In this document: one piece after another, positions 34,249 to 42,913 of the stretch
Position numbering within the stretch: the first letter of the stretch is position 1
Layout: every line of letters begins with the position of its first letter
NCBI GenBank assembly: GCA_964551735.1
Contig: CAZKEF010000011.1
Coordinates: 62,001-126,000 of the forward strand
DNA from: DAOUAT01 sp964551735
GTDB lineage: Bacteria > Chloroflexota > Anaerolineae > CG2-30-64-16
Reading direction: 5' to 3'
DNA length: 64,000 bases
The notes under the pieces: model-generated
What the model was told of the DNA's origin: nothing
The model's database searches: none
The model's input: the letters and a program-made list of their open reading frames with translations, nothing else
Translations under genes and position numbers: made by a program

Positions 34249-35823
34249 GTGATTCAACGCAAAACGCAGACCCCAGAATACTGGCAAACCTTCTCACTAA
34301 CCTCGGCCGACATTGAGTTCTTGCGCAATCAGTTGCTGGACCTTGGACGCCCCTTAAGCACGCGCGAGCTGGCAACGGCGTTAGTAACAGAACGCTGTCG
34401 CCGCGAAGAGGCGGATCTGCGGGCCGAGCTGGCCCGTGGTGTGCTGTACCAGCCCAAGAAGAGCTTCGCGATCGGCGACAGGATCATCTTTCCCGCGTTC
34501 GATTTCCGCCTGGGCGAAGTCACCGCCCTACGCGCAGGAGAGAACCCAGAGCACGGCGATTTCGACGTCATCACGGTAGATTTCGGGCCCAACCGTCGTC
34601 AACGCAGCTTTGCCGCGCGGCTGAACACGACGCACAAGCTGAACGCGGACATCCCCGATCTGCTAGTGGCAGCCGCAGCAGCCAGCCCGGAGAAATTGCT
34701 GGCCACCATCGCGCGCGATGTGCCGGATGCGCTGGCTGACGCGCTGCGTAAGGAGCCGGCCTTCGCGATCTTCGAAGATCGCTGGCTCCACAGCGATCTG
34801 TTGGCCGAGATTCACATCGGGCACCTGAACATCGCTGAAGCGCTGATTGAGATGGGCGGCGACGCGCTCAGCACCCAGGGCCTCCTGAAAGAAATGGACC
34901 TGCCGGCAGAGATCGCGCCCGAAATCCTAGCGTTTTCGCTGCAAAGCGCGCTCAGCGCCGATGGCCGATTCGACCAGGTCGGCGCGGGCGAGGAACGGCG
35001 CTGGTATCTGCGCCGCCTGGCCCCAGCCGAGGCGCTAGAGATCCCGTTGCCGTTGCGCTATACGCCTCACCCCTATGACCCGGCCGCACTGCCGCCCGAT
35101 CTCGCCAGGCTGGCCTGGGAGTTGGACGACGAGTGGTCGGAGGACCTAGGCGTCGAGCCTGAGAGCCGTGCAGGCCTGACCACCACCACCATACTGCTCA
35201 CCTACCCGCATCTGGCCTCAGGCACGCTGCCGCTTAACCGGCACACCCGCCCCTTCTTCCCGAGAGGCTATGGTGAGCGAACGCTGGTGACGTTGATTGA
35301 TGGCCGCTGGGGGAACCGATTCTCGGCCTGGACTAACCATTCGGGGCGTTACATCGCCGGGCTGCGTCCCATGTTCGATAAGCATAAGCTGCCGGCGGGC
35401 GTGTACATCACATTGGAACGCCGAGATGACTCAGGTGAAGTGGTTGTCGATTTCCGGCCCAAACGTATGCGCCGGGAGTGGACTCGCTGGGCCCAGGTCA
35501 CGGACGGCCACCTGCTGGATATCCAGGTCCGCAAACAGGAGGTCGCGTGCGAATACGACGAACTGATGATCATCGGCGATGATCGGGGCGAAGAGATCCT
35601 GGGGCTGCGCAGCACACCGCTCTATGCACAGATGCCACTGACCGAGCTCGTCTTCGAGGTTTTCACCGATCTGGCCGGCCTAAGCACCACCGTTCACGCC
35701 AAGACGGTCTACAGCGCGATAAACGTCGTCCGGCGCTGCCCGCCCGAGCCGATTTTTGTGGCCCTGGCCTCAGATCCACGCCTGGAAGAAGTCGATCCAC
35801 AGATCTTCCGGCTTGTGGTATAG
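34249..35823 (+). CDS. uncharacterised protein, first gene of a two-gene operon
   Basis: 524 residues; I do not recognise a named family. GTG start is supported by aggaga at 34235-34240. There is no signal peptide or membrane segment. The N-terminal part has a helix-turn-helix-like stretch (LSTRELATALVTERCRREEA), then a beta-rich segment (FAIGDRIIFPAFDFRLGEVT) reminiscent of a small SH3/KOW-type barrel. The C-terminal ~60 residues (AKTVYSAINVVRRCPPEPIF followed by FRLVV) show the helix-strand spacing of a winged helix. Such features would fit a nucleic-acid-associated protein, but this is inference. The next gene starts 14 bases downstream and also seems to contain a winged helix, so the two may act together. 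Confidence 0.7.
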   Translation: MIQRKTQTPEYWQTFSLTSADIEFLRNQLLDLGRPLSTRELATALVTERCRREEADLRAELARGVLYQPKKSFAIGDRIIFPAFDFRLGEVTALRAGENPEHGDFDVITVDFGPNRRQRSFAARLNTTHKLNADIPDLLVAAAAASPEKLLATIARDVPDALADALRKEPAFAIFEDRWLHSDLLAEIHIGHLNIAEALIEMGGDALSTQGLLKEMDLPAEIAPEILAFSLQSALSADGRFDQVGAGEERRWYLRRLAPAEALEIPLPLRYTPHPYDPAALPPDLARLAWELDDEWSEDLGVEPESRAGLTTTTILLTYPHLASGTLPLNRHTRPFFPRGYGERTLVTLIDGRWGNRFSAWTNHSGRYIAGLRPMFDKHKLPAGVYITLERRDDSGEVVVDFRPKRMRREWTRWAQVTDGHLLDIQVRKQEVACEYDELMIIGDDRGEEILGLRSTPLYAQMPLTELVFEVFTDLAGLSTTVHAKTVYSAINVVRRCPPEPIFVALASDPRLEEVDPQIFRLVV

Positions 35824-35837
35824 CAGAGGAGAAGCCC

Positions 35838-36263
35838 ATGGCAGCCTGGAAACGTCCGTCCCTGGAAACTAAGTTTCATATTGACCATGACTGGTGGCAG
35901 AACAGCGGCAAGGATCTGCGCGTGGCCGTGCGCGGCCAACTGTGCCGTGACTGCCAGGCCCGCTTCCCCGATCACCGCAACCTGGAAGCCGTAGACTGGG
36001 TCGACCCCGCAACCGCCGAGGTCACACGCACCGATGCACTTTTGCAGACCTTGCGCAGCGACTGCTCGCAGAAGCCGGAATTTATCAGCAGCGGCAACTC
36101 CATCATCACCAACGTCTTCCGCATCTTCTTGCTGAACGGCAACCAGCCGCTGACACCGGGCGAGCTGGCCAGGCAGGTCACCTGGGTCAGCCCTGACACC
36201 ATTTTGCGCACCCTGGCAGGCGGCCAAATCTACATGGGCCTGCGCCCCGCGCTCCAGGACTGA
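35838..36263 (+). CDS. uncharacterised protein with C-terminal winged-helix-like segment
   Basis: 141 residues; family not recognised. ATG 35838 has gaggag 10 bases upstream and lies 14 bases after the previous stop. Features: a CRDC pair near residue 37 (LCRDCQARFP), possible half of a metal site or a redox pair, and a C-terminal segment PLTPGELARQV-x8-ILRTL with the spacing of a winged helix-turn-helix. No export signal. It ends 10 bases before the CinA-like gene, so all three may share a transcript. Confidence 0.65.
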   Translation: MAAWKRPSLETKFHIDHDWWQNSGKDLRVAVRGQLCRDCQARFPDHRNLEAVDWVDPATAEVTRTDALLQTLRSDCSQKPEFISSGNSIITNVFRIFLLNGNQPLTPGELARQVTWVSPDTILRTLAGGQIYMGLRPALQD

Positions 36264-36273
36264 ACCGGCGCTC

Positions 36274-37104
36274 ATGATCAGCCCCACGGTCGAGCTCCTG
36301 ACCATCGGCAACGAGGTGCTGGCCGGCGATGTGCTCGACACCAATTCGCACTGGCTGTGCCAGCAGTTCGGGCAGCAGGGCGCGCGCGTCGTGCGCATCA
36401 CCGTGCTGCCCGATATACCAGACGTCATCGGCGACGCGCTGCGGGCCGCGCTGCTTCGCCGGCCCGCGTTGATCCTCACTTGCGGCGGCCTGGGACCTAC
36501 GGCTGATGACCTGACCCTGGCCGCGATTGCCCGAGCACTCGATCGCCCCCTGCAAGAGGACCCCGCGGCCTATGCCATGATACGCCAACTCTATGCGCTG
36601 CTGTATGCGCGGGGCCACGTCACCACAGCCGAAGTGACCCCGGCACGGGCCAAGATGGCGCGGCTGCCCGCAGGCGCCGAACCCCTAGCCAACACCGTCG
36701 GCGCGGCGCCCGGCGTGCTGATGACCGAGGCGGGCATCCTCATTGCCTGCCTGCCCGGCGTCCCCGCCGAGATGAAAGACATCTTTCAGAACGCGCTTTG
36801 GCCCCGGCTGGCGGCCGTATTGAGCGGCGGCGCCTACGCCGAGCGCACCGTGCCCACCGACTGCTGGGACGAGTCCATCCTGGCCCCAGCAGTAGACGGA
36901 GTCGCAGCGCGGCACCCAGAAGTTTATGTCAAATCGAGGGCACAGGTCTACGGGAGCGGGATCGCGGACTTCGTCACGCTGGCCGCGCGCGGGGCGACGG
37001 CAACAGAAGCGACCGCCCTATTAGATGTGGCTGAGGCGGATCTGCGCGCTGCCTTGGCCGCTGTAGGGGTACGCGCCACCTCAACTGACGATGTGACCGG
37101 CTGA
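36274..37104 (+). CDS. CinA-like molybdopterin-binding domain protein
   Basis: 276 residues. The N-terminal ~170 residues are a MoCF/MoaB-type fold: LLTIGNEVLAGDVLDTNSHW, ILTCGGLGPTADDLT and LPGVPAEMKDIF. These match the N-terminal half of CinA (competence/damage-inducible protein A, COG1058), which in full-length proteins has ADP-ribose or NAD-related pyrophosphatase activity. The C-terminal nicotinamide-nucleotide amidase domain is absent; only about 100 residues of the CinA middle region follow. Translation probably continues from the preceding operon. It converges with the AI-2E-type gene, with a repeat in the gap. Confidence 0.88.
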   Translation: MISPTVELLTIGNEVLAGDVLDTNSHWLCQQFGQQGARVVRITVLPDIPDVIGDALRAALLRRPALILTCGGLGPTADDLTLAAIARALDRPLQEDPAAYAMIRQLYALLYARGHVTTAEVTPARAKMARLPAGAEPLANTVGAAPGVLMTEAGILIACLPGVPAEMKDIFQNALWPRLAAVLSGGAYAERTVPTDCWDESILAPAVDGVAARHPEVYVKSRAQVYGSGIADFVTLAARGATATEATALLDVAEADLRAALAAVGVRATSTDDVTG

Positions 37105-37160
37105 AGCGTGACCGGCTGAAGCCTCGAACCCGCAACGGCCTCGCACAAGCCGGGACTTCA
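37094..37160. repeat. REP-like element between cinA and AI-2E genes
   Basis: Two direct copies of gtgaccggctgaagc and a gaagcctcgaacc segment related to the 44090-44154 and 52107-52170 palindromes; sits between convergent genes. Confidence 0.65.
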
Positions 37161-38291
37161 CACATCAAGCTGGAACGGCGTGCGGCCCAGCTGTGCCATC
37201 GCTTCCTTCGGGCTCACCGGCTCATCCTTCAGACGCAGGTACAGGTATTTAAACACATCCCGGAACATCGCGGTCACCGGCACGGCCAGCAGCATGCCCC
37301 AGAGTCCCGCCAACTGGTTGCCGATCACGATCACCAACATGATGAGCGCGGGGTGAAGCTCCACCGCCTTGCCGGAGATGCGGGGCACCAGGACGACGTT
37401 CTCCAACTGCTGAATGGCCAGAAACACGATCAGCGTCCACAGCCCCAACAGCGGCGACTGGATCGTCGCCACCAGCACGGCGGGCACCAGGCCGATGAAC
37501 GGGCCGATGAACGGCAGTATCTCGAAGACCCCGGCGATCAGGCCCAGCAGCGCTGCAAAACGCACCCCCAACAAAGACAAACTCACCGTGACCATCACCC
37601 CGATAAAGACGCACAGCAACAGCTGACCGCGCAAGTAGGCGCTCAGGATGTTGTCCAGGATACGAACGATGTTCATGAGGTCAGCGCGCATGCGGCTCGG
37701 GGCCAACGAAAAGACCCTGCGCGTCACCTCCGCCTGATCCTGCAGCACGTAAAAAAGCCAGAAGGGCACCACAAAGAAGCCGATCAAGAAGCTCACCGTG
37801 CCTGTCACCACGCTGAAGGTGCGGGTGATGCCGGTCTGCACGGCTCTGGCCACAGCGCCGCTGGCCTGCTGCAGCGCCTCCTCCACCTGGGCCTGGAAGT
37901 TCGGCGGGATGTTTTCCTCGTACCACGCCAGGAGGTTCCGGCCCAGGCGTTCAGCGCCCGTGATCAGATCATCGCGGCTGGCCCACAACACCTCGAACTG
38001 CTCCCCCACCACCGGTACTACCAACACAAAGAAGCCCACCACAAGGCCGATCGACAAGAGATAGACCAAGAGGATGGCGACCCGCCGCGGCCAGCGCGCG
38101 CCGGCCTTGACCCGCCGCAGAAACAGGCGCTCCAGCAGGTTCACCAGGGGCAGCATCAGGTAGGCTAACACCAGCGCGACAATGTAGGGGAAGAGCGCGC
38201 CGCGCGCGACCCACAGCGTCAGGACGACGGTCAGGGTCAGTGCAGCGACCAGGATGAGACGGTTGCGACGAGCAGGGGATAGATTCAACAT
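37158..38291 (-). CDS. AI-2E family transporter (PerM/YdiK-type permease)
   Basis: 377 residues, highly hydrophobic with about seven or eight membrane segments. The conserved core FEILPFIGPFIGLVPAVLVA near residue 270 and NQLAGLWGMLLAVPVTAMFRDVF near the C-terminus are typical of the AI-2E exporter superfamily, which includes putative exporters of the quorum signal, Na+/H+ antiporters and unassigned permeases. Substrate cannot be inferred. Its start overlaps the end of tlyA by 7 bases on the same strand, so the two are likely one operon. Confidence 0.9.
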   Translation of the reverse strand: MLNLSPARRNRLILVAALTLTVVLTLWVARGALFPYIVALVLAYLMLPLVNLLERLFLRRVKAGARWPRRVAILLVYLLSIGLVVGFFVLVVPVVGEQFEVLWASRDDLITGAERLGRNLLAWYEENIPPNFQAQVEEALQQASGAVARAVQTGITRTFSVVTGTVSFLIGFFVVPFWLFYVLQDQAEVTRRVFSLAPSRMRADLMNIVRILDNILSAYLRGQLLLCVFIGVMVTVSLSLLGVRFAALLGLIAGVFEILPFIGPFIGLVPAVLVATIQSPLLGLWTLIVFLAIQQLENVVLVPRISGKAVELHPALIMLVIVIGNQLAGLWGMLLAVPVTAMFRDVFKYLYLRLKDEPVSPKEAMAQLGRTPFQLDV

Positions 38292-39130
38292 GATACGGAT
38301 GCCCCCAACGTAACCGGAATCAAATCTTTAATCCACGCCTCAACCTCGGCCGCGTCGCGCGCTGCGCCGTGCAGGCGCAGCCACGCCAGGAACTCCACAT
38401 TGCCGGCCGGGCCGATGATAGGCGACCGGATGAGGCCTGCCGGCGTCAGGCCTGCGTCGGCTGCCTCGGCCAGCGCCTTCTTGATAGCGGCGCGATGCAA
38501 CACCGGATCGCGCACGACCCCGCCCTTGCCCACCAGCCCCTTGCCTACCTCAAATTGGGGCTTGACCAGGGCGATAACCTGTCCGTCCGAGGCCAATAAT
38601 TGCACCACGCGCGGGAACACCAGACCCAGCCCGATGAATGACACGTCAATAACCGTCAACTGCACGGGCTCAGGCAGCGGATCCAGGTAGCGGATATTGG
38701 CGCGCTCGATGGATATCACACGCCGATCCTGTCGCAACGTCCACGCCAGCTGGCCGTACCCCACATCAATGGCGTAGACTCGCGCGGCGCCCCGCTGCAA
38801 CAGGCAGTCGGTAAATCCACCAGTAGACGCGCCGATGTCGGCGCAGACCCACCCCGTCGGGCTGACGGCGAAAGCGTCCAGCGCGGCCTCCAGCTTCAAG
38901 CCGCCGCGGCTGACGTAGCGCAGCCCTGTTGCGACGCGCACCTCAGCATCTTCGGGCACCGACTGACCAGCCTTGTCCAGCACGCGCTCACCCAGCCAGA
39001 CCTGACCGGCGAGAATCAGCCGTTGGGCCTGGCTCCGGCTCTCGACCAGACCACGGGCCAACAGCAGCTCATCCAGGCGCACTTTGCGCGGCCTGGGTTG
39101 CCGGGGCTGTTCAGGTGCGGTGGGAGACAT
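38285..39130 (-). CDS. tlyA: TlyA family rRNA 2'-O-methyltransferase
   Basis: 281 residues. N-terminal S4 RNA-binding domain (VRLDELLLARGLVESRSQAQ, residues ~15-75) followed by a Rossmann methyltransferase: GLKLEAALDAF, CADIGASTGGFTDCLLQRGA (SAM-binding) and LTVIDVSFIGL. TlyA proteins methylate 16S/23S rRNA ribose and were once called hemolysins. ATG 39130 is chosen because a promoter (TTGACA-17-TAAAAT on the minus strand) ends 7 bases upstream of it, so the longer frame to 39166 would start before the transcript. This makes the mRNA apparently leaderless. It shares a divergent promoter region with the UbiA-type gene. Confidence 0.93.
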   Translation of the reverse strand: MSPTAPEQPRQPRPRKVRLDELLLARGLVESRSQAQRLILAGQVWLGERVLDKAGQSVPEDAEVRVATGLRYVSRGGLKLEAALDAFAVSPTGWVCADIGASTGGFTDCLLQRGAARVYAIDVGYGQLAWTLRQDRRVISIERANIRYLDPLPEPVQLTVIDVSFIGLGLVFPRVVQLLASDGQVIALVKPQFEVGKGLVGKGGVVRDPVLHRAAIKKALAEAADAGLTPAGLIRSPIIGPAGNVEFLAWLRLHGAARDAAEVEAWIKDLIPVTLGASVSC

Positions 39131-39137
39131 GGCCGTC

Positions 39138-39166
39138 ATTTTAGCGCGTGGGCGGCAACATGTCAA
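39138..39166 (-). promoter_or_regulatory. tlyA promoter
   Basis: TTGACA-17-TAAAAT on the minus strand; predicted start coincides with ATG 39130 (leaderless). Confidence 0.7.
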
Positions 39167-39173
39167 AGGTAAG

Positions 39174-39202
39174 TTGACTTCAAGTTGCTCCTACGGTATC
39201 AT
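39174..39202 (+). promoter_or_regulatory. promoter of UbiA-type gene
   Basis: TTGACT-17-TATCAT; back-to-back with the tlyA promoter, -35 boxes 7 bases apart. Confidence 0.72.
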
Positions 39203-39226
39203 CTCCGCCGAGGATTGTTACGAAAA

Positions 39227-40150
39227 ATGACCGACACCACCCAAGCGCCATTTACGCCGGTCACGGCTCCGCGCCAGTTGGCCCTATTGCTGAAGACCAT
39301 GCGTCCAAAACAGTGGACGAAGAACGTCTTCGTTTGGGCTGCGCTGCTGTTCGACGTCAAGCTCTTTCAAGCCGACCCGTTTTTGCGCACACTGGTGACC
39401 TTCGTGCTGTTCTGCCTGATCTCCGGCGTCGTGTACATCATCAACGACCTGGTAGACCTGGAGAAAGACCGGCAACACCCGAAGAAGCGCGGACGGCCAC
39501 TGGCGTCCGGCGCATTGAACACGCGCTTTGCTATCGTTGCCGCAGCGGTGATCACGCTGGCGTCACTGCCGCTCGCGCTCTGGGCAAACCGCGGGCTGGC
39601 GCTGATCCTCTATGGCTATCTGGTATTAATGGTCGCCTACTCGTTCTGGCTCAAAAACATCGTGATCGTGGACGTGCTGACCATCGCCGCGGGGTTCGTG
39701 TTGCGCGTGGGGGCGGGCGTGGCGGTCGTTGAGGTGACGCGCTTCTCGCCGTGGATCTATGTCTGCATGGTATTGCTTGCGTTGTTCCTGGGGCTGGGCA
39801 AGCGCCGCCAGGAGATCGTCCTATTGCAGGAGAATTCAGTCAACGCGCGCGCCATTCTATCCGAGTATAACCTCCGCTTCGTGGACGAAATGCTCTCACT
39901 GGTCAGCGCCAGCACGGTGATGGCTTACGCGTTCTACACCTTCTCCGCGCCCAACCTGCCGCCCAACCACCTGATGATGCTGACGATCCCGTTCGTGCTG
40001 TACGGCCTGTTCCGCTACCTGTACCTCATCCACGTGAAAGGCGAGATCGAACCGCCGGATGTGGTAGTGCTGAAAGATCGGGCCTTGTTGCTGGACGTGG
40101 TGTTGTTCGGGGTCGCGATATTCCTGATCTTCTACGTGGTGCCGACGTAA
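39227..40150 (+). CDS. UbiA-type prenyltransferase, decaprenyl-phosphate phosphoribosyltransferase-like
   Basis: 307 residues, eight to nine membrane helices. The first Asp-rich motif is NDLVDLEKDRQHPKKRGRPL; this variant and the N-terminal MRPKQWTKNVFVWAAL match the Rv3806c-like group, which attaches phosphoribose to a polyprenyl phosphate for cell-wall arabinose donors. The real substrate here is unproven. ATG 39227 is used rather than the frame start at 39185: gagga lies at 39210-39214 and the promoter TTGACT-17-TATCAT (39174-39202) predicts a start near 39209. It converges with the PHP gene through a strong hairpin. Confidence 0.88.
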   Translation: MTDTTQAPFTPVTAPRQLALLLKTMRPKQWTKNVFVWAALLFDVKLFQADPFLRTLVTFVLFCLISGVVYIINDLVDLEKDRQHPKKRGRPLASGALNTRFAIVAAAVITLASLPLALWANRGLALILYGYLVLMVAYSFWLKNIVIVDVLTIAAGFVLRVGAGVAVVEVTRFSPWIYVCMVLLALFLGLGKRRQEIVLLQENSVNARAILSEYNLRFVDEMLSLVSASTVMAYAFYTFSAPNLPPNHLMMLTIPFVLYGLFRYLYLIHVKGEIEPPDVVVLKDRALLLDVVLFGVAIFLIFYVVPT

Positions 40151-40216
40151 TCCGAGCCTGGCGACCTGTTGCGGCGCTACTGCTCAGGACCGCAGGAGGG
40201 GGCCGGCCTTAGATCG

Positions 40217-40252
40217 CGGCGGAGGCTACGTCACCCGATGTAGCCTCCGCCG
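40217..40252. terminator. bidirectional terminator hairpin, UbiA/PHP genes
   Basis: Perfect 13-bp stem cggcggaggctac/gtagcctccgccg, 10-base loop, between convergent genes. Confidence 0.72.
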
Positions 40253-40291
40253 TTGCACTGTCTTACGCGGTGAGGTGGGGCAAGCAGCCGC

Positions 40292-42742
40292 TCAGCCCTG
40301 CGCCTCCATGGCTGGTGCGTCGTCGCGCACAGGTTCGGCAGCCGCTTTTGGCTTGCGGCTGCGCGCCCGCGAACGCGGCTTCGGTTCTGCCGCGGACGCC
40401 ACGCCATCCGACGGCACGGCCTCGACCGTGGCGGGTGCGATGGCTTCGGCCGCTGCCGGCTTCACGTCCGCGGCAGGTGCTTTTTTAGCGCGCGAGCGGC
40501 CGCTGCGAGCCTTGGGCTTGGCCACAGGGGCGGACTCAACCACAGGCGCAACCTCCGGCGCAGACGCGCTTTCCACTTCCGCCGCAGGCGCCGCCTGATT
40601 CACAACCACGGCCCCGGGTTCCGCTGTCGCCACCGCACCGGGTTGCGGCTCACCCGGAGCCCCTGCATGGTCAACGGCCTCCACGTCGACTTTGGCCTTG
40701 CTGCGCGGACGACGGCTGCGCCGCTTGGGCGCAGGCCCGGCGCCCGGCTCGCCCGTGACGCTTGCAACGACCTGAGGGGCCGCTTGCGGCTCGGCCTCAA
40801 CCGGTGTTTCCGGCTCAGCGAGGGCGGCCAACGCGGCCTCCCACTCGGCCTGCTGTTCCAAAGCAGGTCCAGGCTCCAAAGCGAACTCGATCTCGATCCC
40901 GCTTTCTCCCTCGCCCCTGTCTTCAGCTTGCAGGAACTGGGCCCAGGGGCCGCTCATGCCATCGGCCGTGACACCATAGAAGACCCGGACCGTACCATCC
41001 GGCTGGCGGAGGGCCAAGTCATAACGCATCTTCTTGGCGCGTCGCGCTGACTGCCACAACCCGAAGTCGCCGTGCCACGTCACCGTCGCCGGGTCCACAG
41101 GGTTGGTCAGGTGCTGGCTGATCGCGTAGCTCCATAGCTTCCGCGCCGACTGCATGGTCACGTTTTGCACAACGTTGTTGTTGCGCAGATCGCGGATGGT
41201 AAAGTAGCGGCTGCCTTTGCGCTCTTCCATCGCTACGATCTCGACGCCGACAGCCGGCAAGGCCAAGCCTTCAGCCGCAGGCATGGGCGCAAGTTGGATG
41301 CCGGGGTGCTGCTCGGCCGGCAGAGCGGCCGGCTGCACCGGCTCGGCGGCCGGCTGCGGCGGGTGGACCGCGGCCGGGCCAGAGATGGTCGGGGCGGCCG
41401 GCGCTGGGGACGCGGTCAGGTCGCGGCCGGCTAACACAAGCTGCACCAACTCATCGCGAACGGCCTCGTTGGTCTCCCCCTCTTGACGCACGTAGATGCG
41501 CGTCTGGCCCATGGCGTAGGGCTTATCCGGCCCGTTGGGCACCATGATGCGCACGATGGGCACGCCACGACTTTGCACCACATCAACCCGCGCGTCAAGC
41601 TGGGGGGTGATGTTCCGCTCCAACTCCTTGCGCAGCAGAGCGGCCGCCGTATCCGCGTTCTCCACGCCGCGCGCCGGGGTCTTGCGCGTGGCGCTGACCC
41701 CAACGTAAACGGTGCCGCCGCTGGTGTTCGCGAACGCTACGGCGTCGCAGAGGACCTTGTGCAGCCGTCCGCCCTCGCGCGACATACTCTCATGAAACGC
41801 CTGGACGATGGTATTGCCCTGTTCGCGGGCCGCTTCCACATGATCGAACGGCATCTCGGCCGGCGTCCGATAGGGCCGCGTGCGAGCGAAGTCATCCCCC
41901 TCAAACACGGCCTTCAGCGCCTCAAAGCTTACCTCGGGCAACAGCACCTCGGTAACCCGGTCGCCGATCCCCATGCGATTCTTGTCCTTAGGATCGCGCA
42001 CCAGACGATGCGCATCGGAGCCCTGGATGCAGTGCATACGCCGGGGATACTCGGGCTTGGAGCCATCGAAGAAACGCGCAGTCGCTCGGCGCGACGTGCT
42101 CTCCAGGTCAGTGACTTCTAAGGCGTGAAGATTCGGATCTTGGGTGAACGCAATCTTGGTCTGGCCACCGAAACTGAGACCTTGCAGTGCCACACCGTGG
42201 GTGCTATTGGCGTGCGCGGCGATCGCAAGCCCACCGGCCTCACGGATGAGGCGGTAAGCTGTCAACACATCAGTGCTGGCGCCTACTTCCGTGCTGCCCT
42301 CGGCGATGCGCTGTTCAGGCACATTGAGGCGCAGCAGGAGCATCTCTAGTTTGCGGAGCGTAGTTTCGGGCGGGAAGATGGCCAGGATGTGGAAGCCGAA
42401 CATGGCGGTAAACTCGAAACCCGGCAACACCAGGATCTTGTCGCCAATACGGCGGTACTCATCCAAATCGCGCCGCTCCTGGGGACGTAGCCGGTCGTTG
42501 GCCTCCAACCAGGTGAGACGCTCAATTTCGTCTCGTAATCTGGCAACCCCCTCAACGGTGTTGTGATCGGTGATCGCCACAATGTCGAGGCCCTTCGACT
42601 CCGCCTTCTGCAGCCATTCGAGGTAAGTGACGCCCGGCTCCAGCCAGTCCGCCGATGCGGGGGTGTGCAAATGGAGATCCACCCGCCGCCAATCGCCCTC
42701 AACGGCCCGAAAGCTCCTTCGTATTCTTTTTTGATTTGACAC
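40292..42742 (-). CDS. PHP-domain phosphoesterase fused to an AlbA_2 domain, with basic tail
   Basis: About 816 residues. N-terminal PHP domain (VDLHLHTPASADW, VAITDHNTVEGV, AAHANSTHGVA, QGSDAHRLV) carries the His/Asp metal ligands of the polymerase/histidinol-phosphatase family. Next is an AlbA_2-like domain (NTIVQAFHESMSREGGRLHK, AFANTSGGTVYVGV, IYVRQEGETNEA), found in Schlafen-type proteins and regulators that bind nucleic acid or NTP. A ~120-residue segment follows, then an Ala/Pro/Glu-rich tail with basic clusters (KRRSRRPRSKAK, GRSRAKKA, RSRARSRKPK). A nucleic-acid-related phosphoesterase is plausible. GTG 42742 is chosen because aaggag lies 13 bases upstream; the frame could start at 42775. 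Confidence 0.82.
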   Translation of the reverse strand: MSNQKRIRRSFRAVEGDWRRVDLHLHTPASADWLEPGVTYLEWLQKAESKGLDIVAITDHNTVEGVARLRDEIERLTWLEANDRLRPQERRDLDEYRRIGDKILVLPGFEFTAMFGFHILAIFPPETTLRKLEMLLLRLNVPEQRIAEGSTEVGASTDVLTAYRLIREAGGLAIAAHANSTHGVALQGLSFGGQTKIAFTQDPNLHALEVTDLESTSRRATARFFDGSKPEYPRRMHCIQGSDAHRLVRDPKDKNRMGIGDRVTEVLLPEVSFEALKAVFEGDDFARTRPYRTPAEMPFDHVEAAREQGNTIVQAFHESMSREGGRLHKVLCDAVAFANTSGGTVYVGVSATRKTPARGVENADTAAALLRKELERNITPQLDARVDVVQSRGVPIVRIMVPNGPDKPYAMGQTRIYVRQEGETNEAVRDELVQLVLAGRDLTASPAPAAPTISGPAAVHPPQPAAEPVQPAALPAEQHPGIQLAPMPAAEGLALPAVGVEIVAMEERKGSRYFTIRDLRNNNVVQNVTMQSARKLWSYAISQHLTNPVDPATVTWHGDFGLWQSARRAKKMRYDLALRQPDGTVRVFYGVTADGMSGPWAQFLQAEDRGEGESGIEIEFALEPGPALEQQAEWEAALAALAEPETPVEAEPQAAPQVVASVTGEPGAGPAPKRRSRRPRSKAKVDVEAVDHAGAPGEPQPGAVATAEPGAVVVNQAAPAAEVESASAPEVAPVVESAPVAKPKARSGRSRAKKAPAADVKPAAAEAIAPATVEAVPSDGVASAAEPKPRSRARSRKPKAAAEPVRDDAPAMEAQG

Positions 42743-42875
42743 TAAAGTAGATGCACTCCTTTCTTGATAATGCACGCGTTGTCTTTATGTGAAGCACTTA
42801 CAGTACTTCAGTTACAATTATGTTTACATTTGGTATTTTGTCAAACTGACATGGTGAGTACATAAAACGCACAAA

Positions 42876-42904
42876 TTGACCTAGAACGCAAGGCAGAGTA
42901 TCAT
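42876..42904 (+). promoter_or_regulatory. promoter of MFS transporter gene
   Basis: TTGACC-17-TATCAT; predicted start about 3 bases before the ATG at 42914. Confidence 0.7.
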
Positions 42905-42913
42905 CTCATCGTC

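Noticed and set aside
37353..38168. 271-codon plus-strand frame opposite the AI-2E-type gene
   Set aside because: Composition (Gln/His/Arg/Asp-rich) is that of a reversed membrane-protein gene; no motif.
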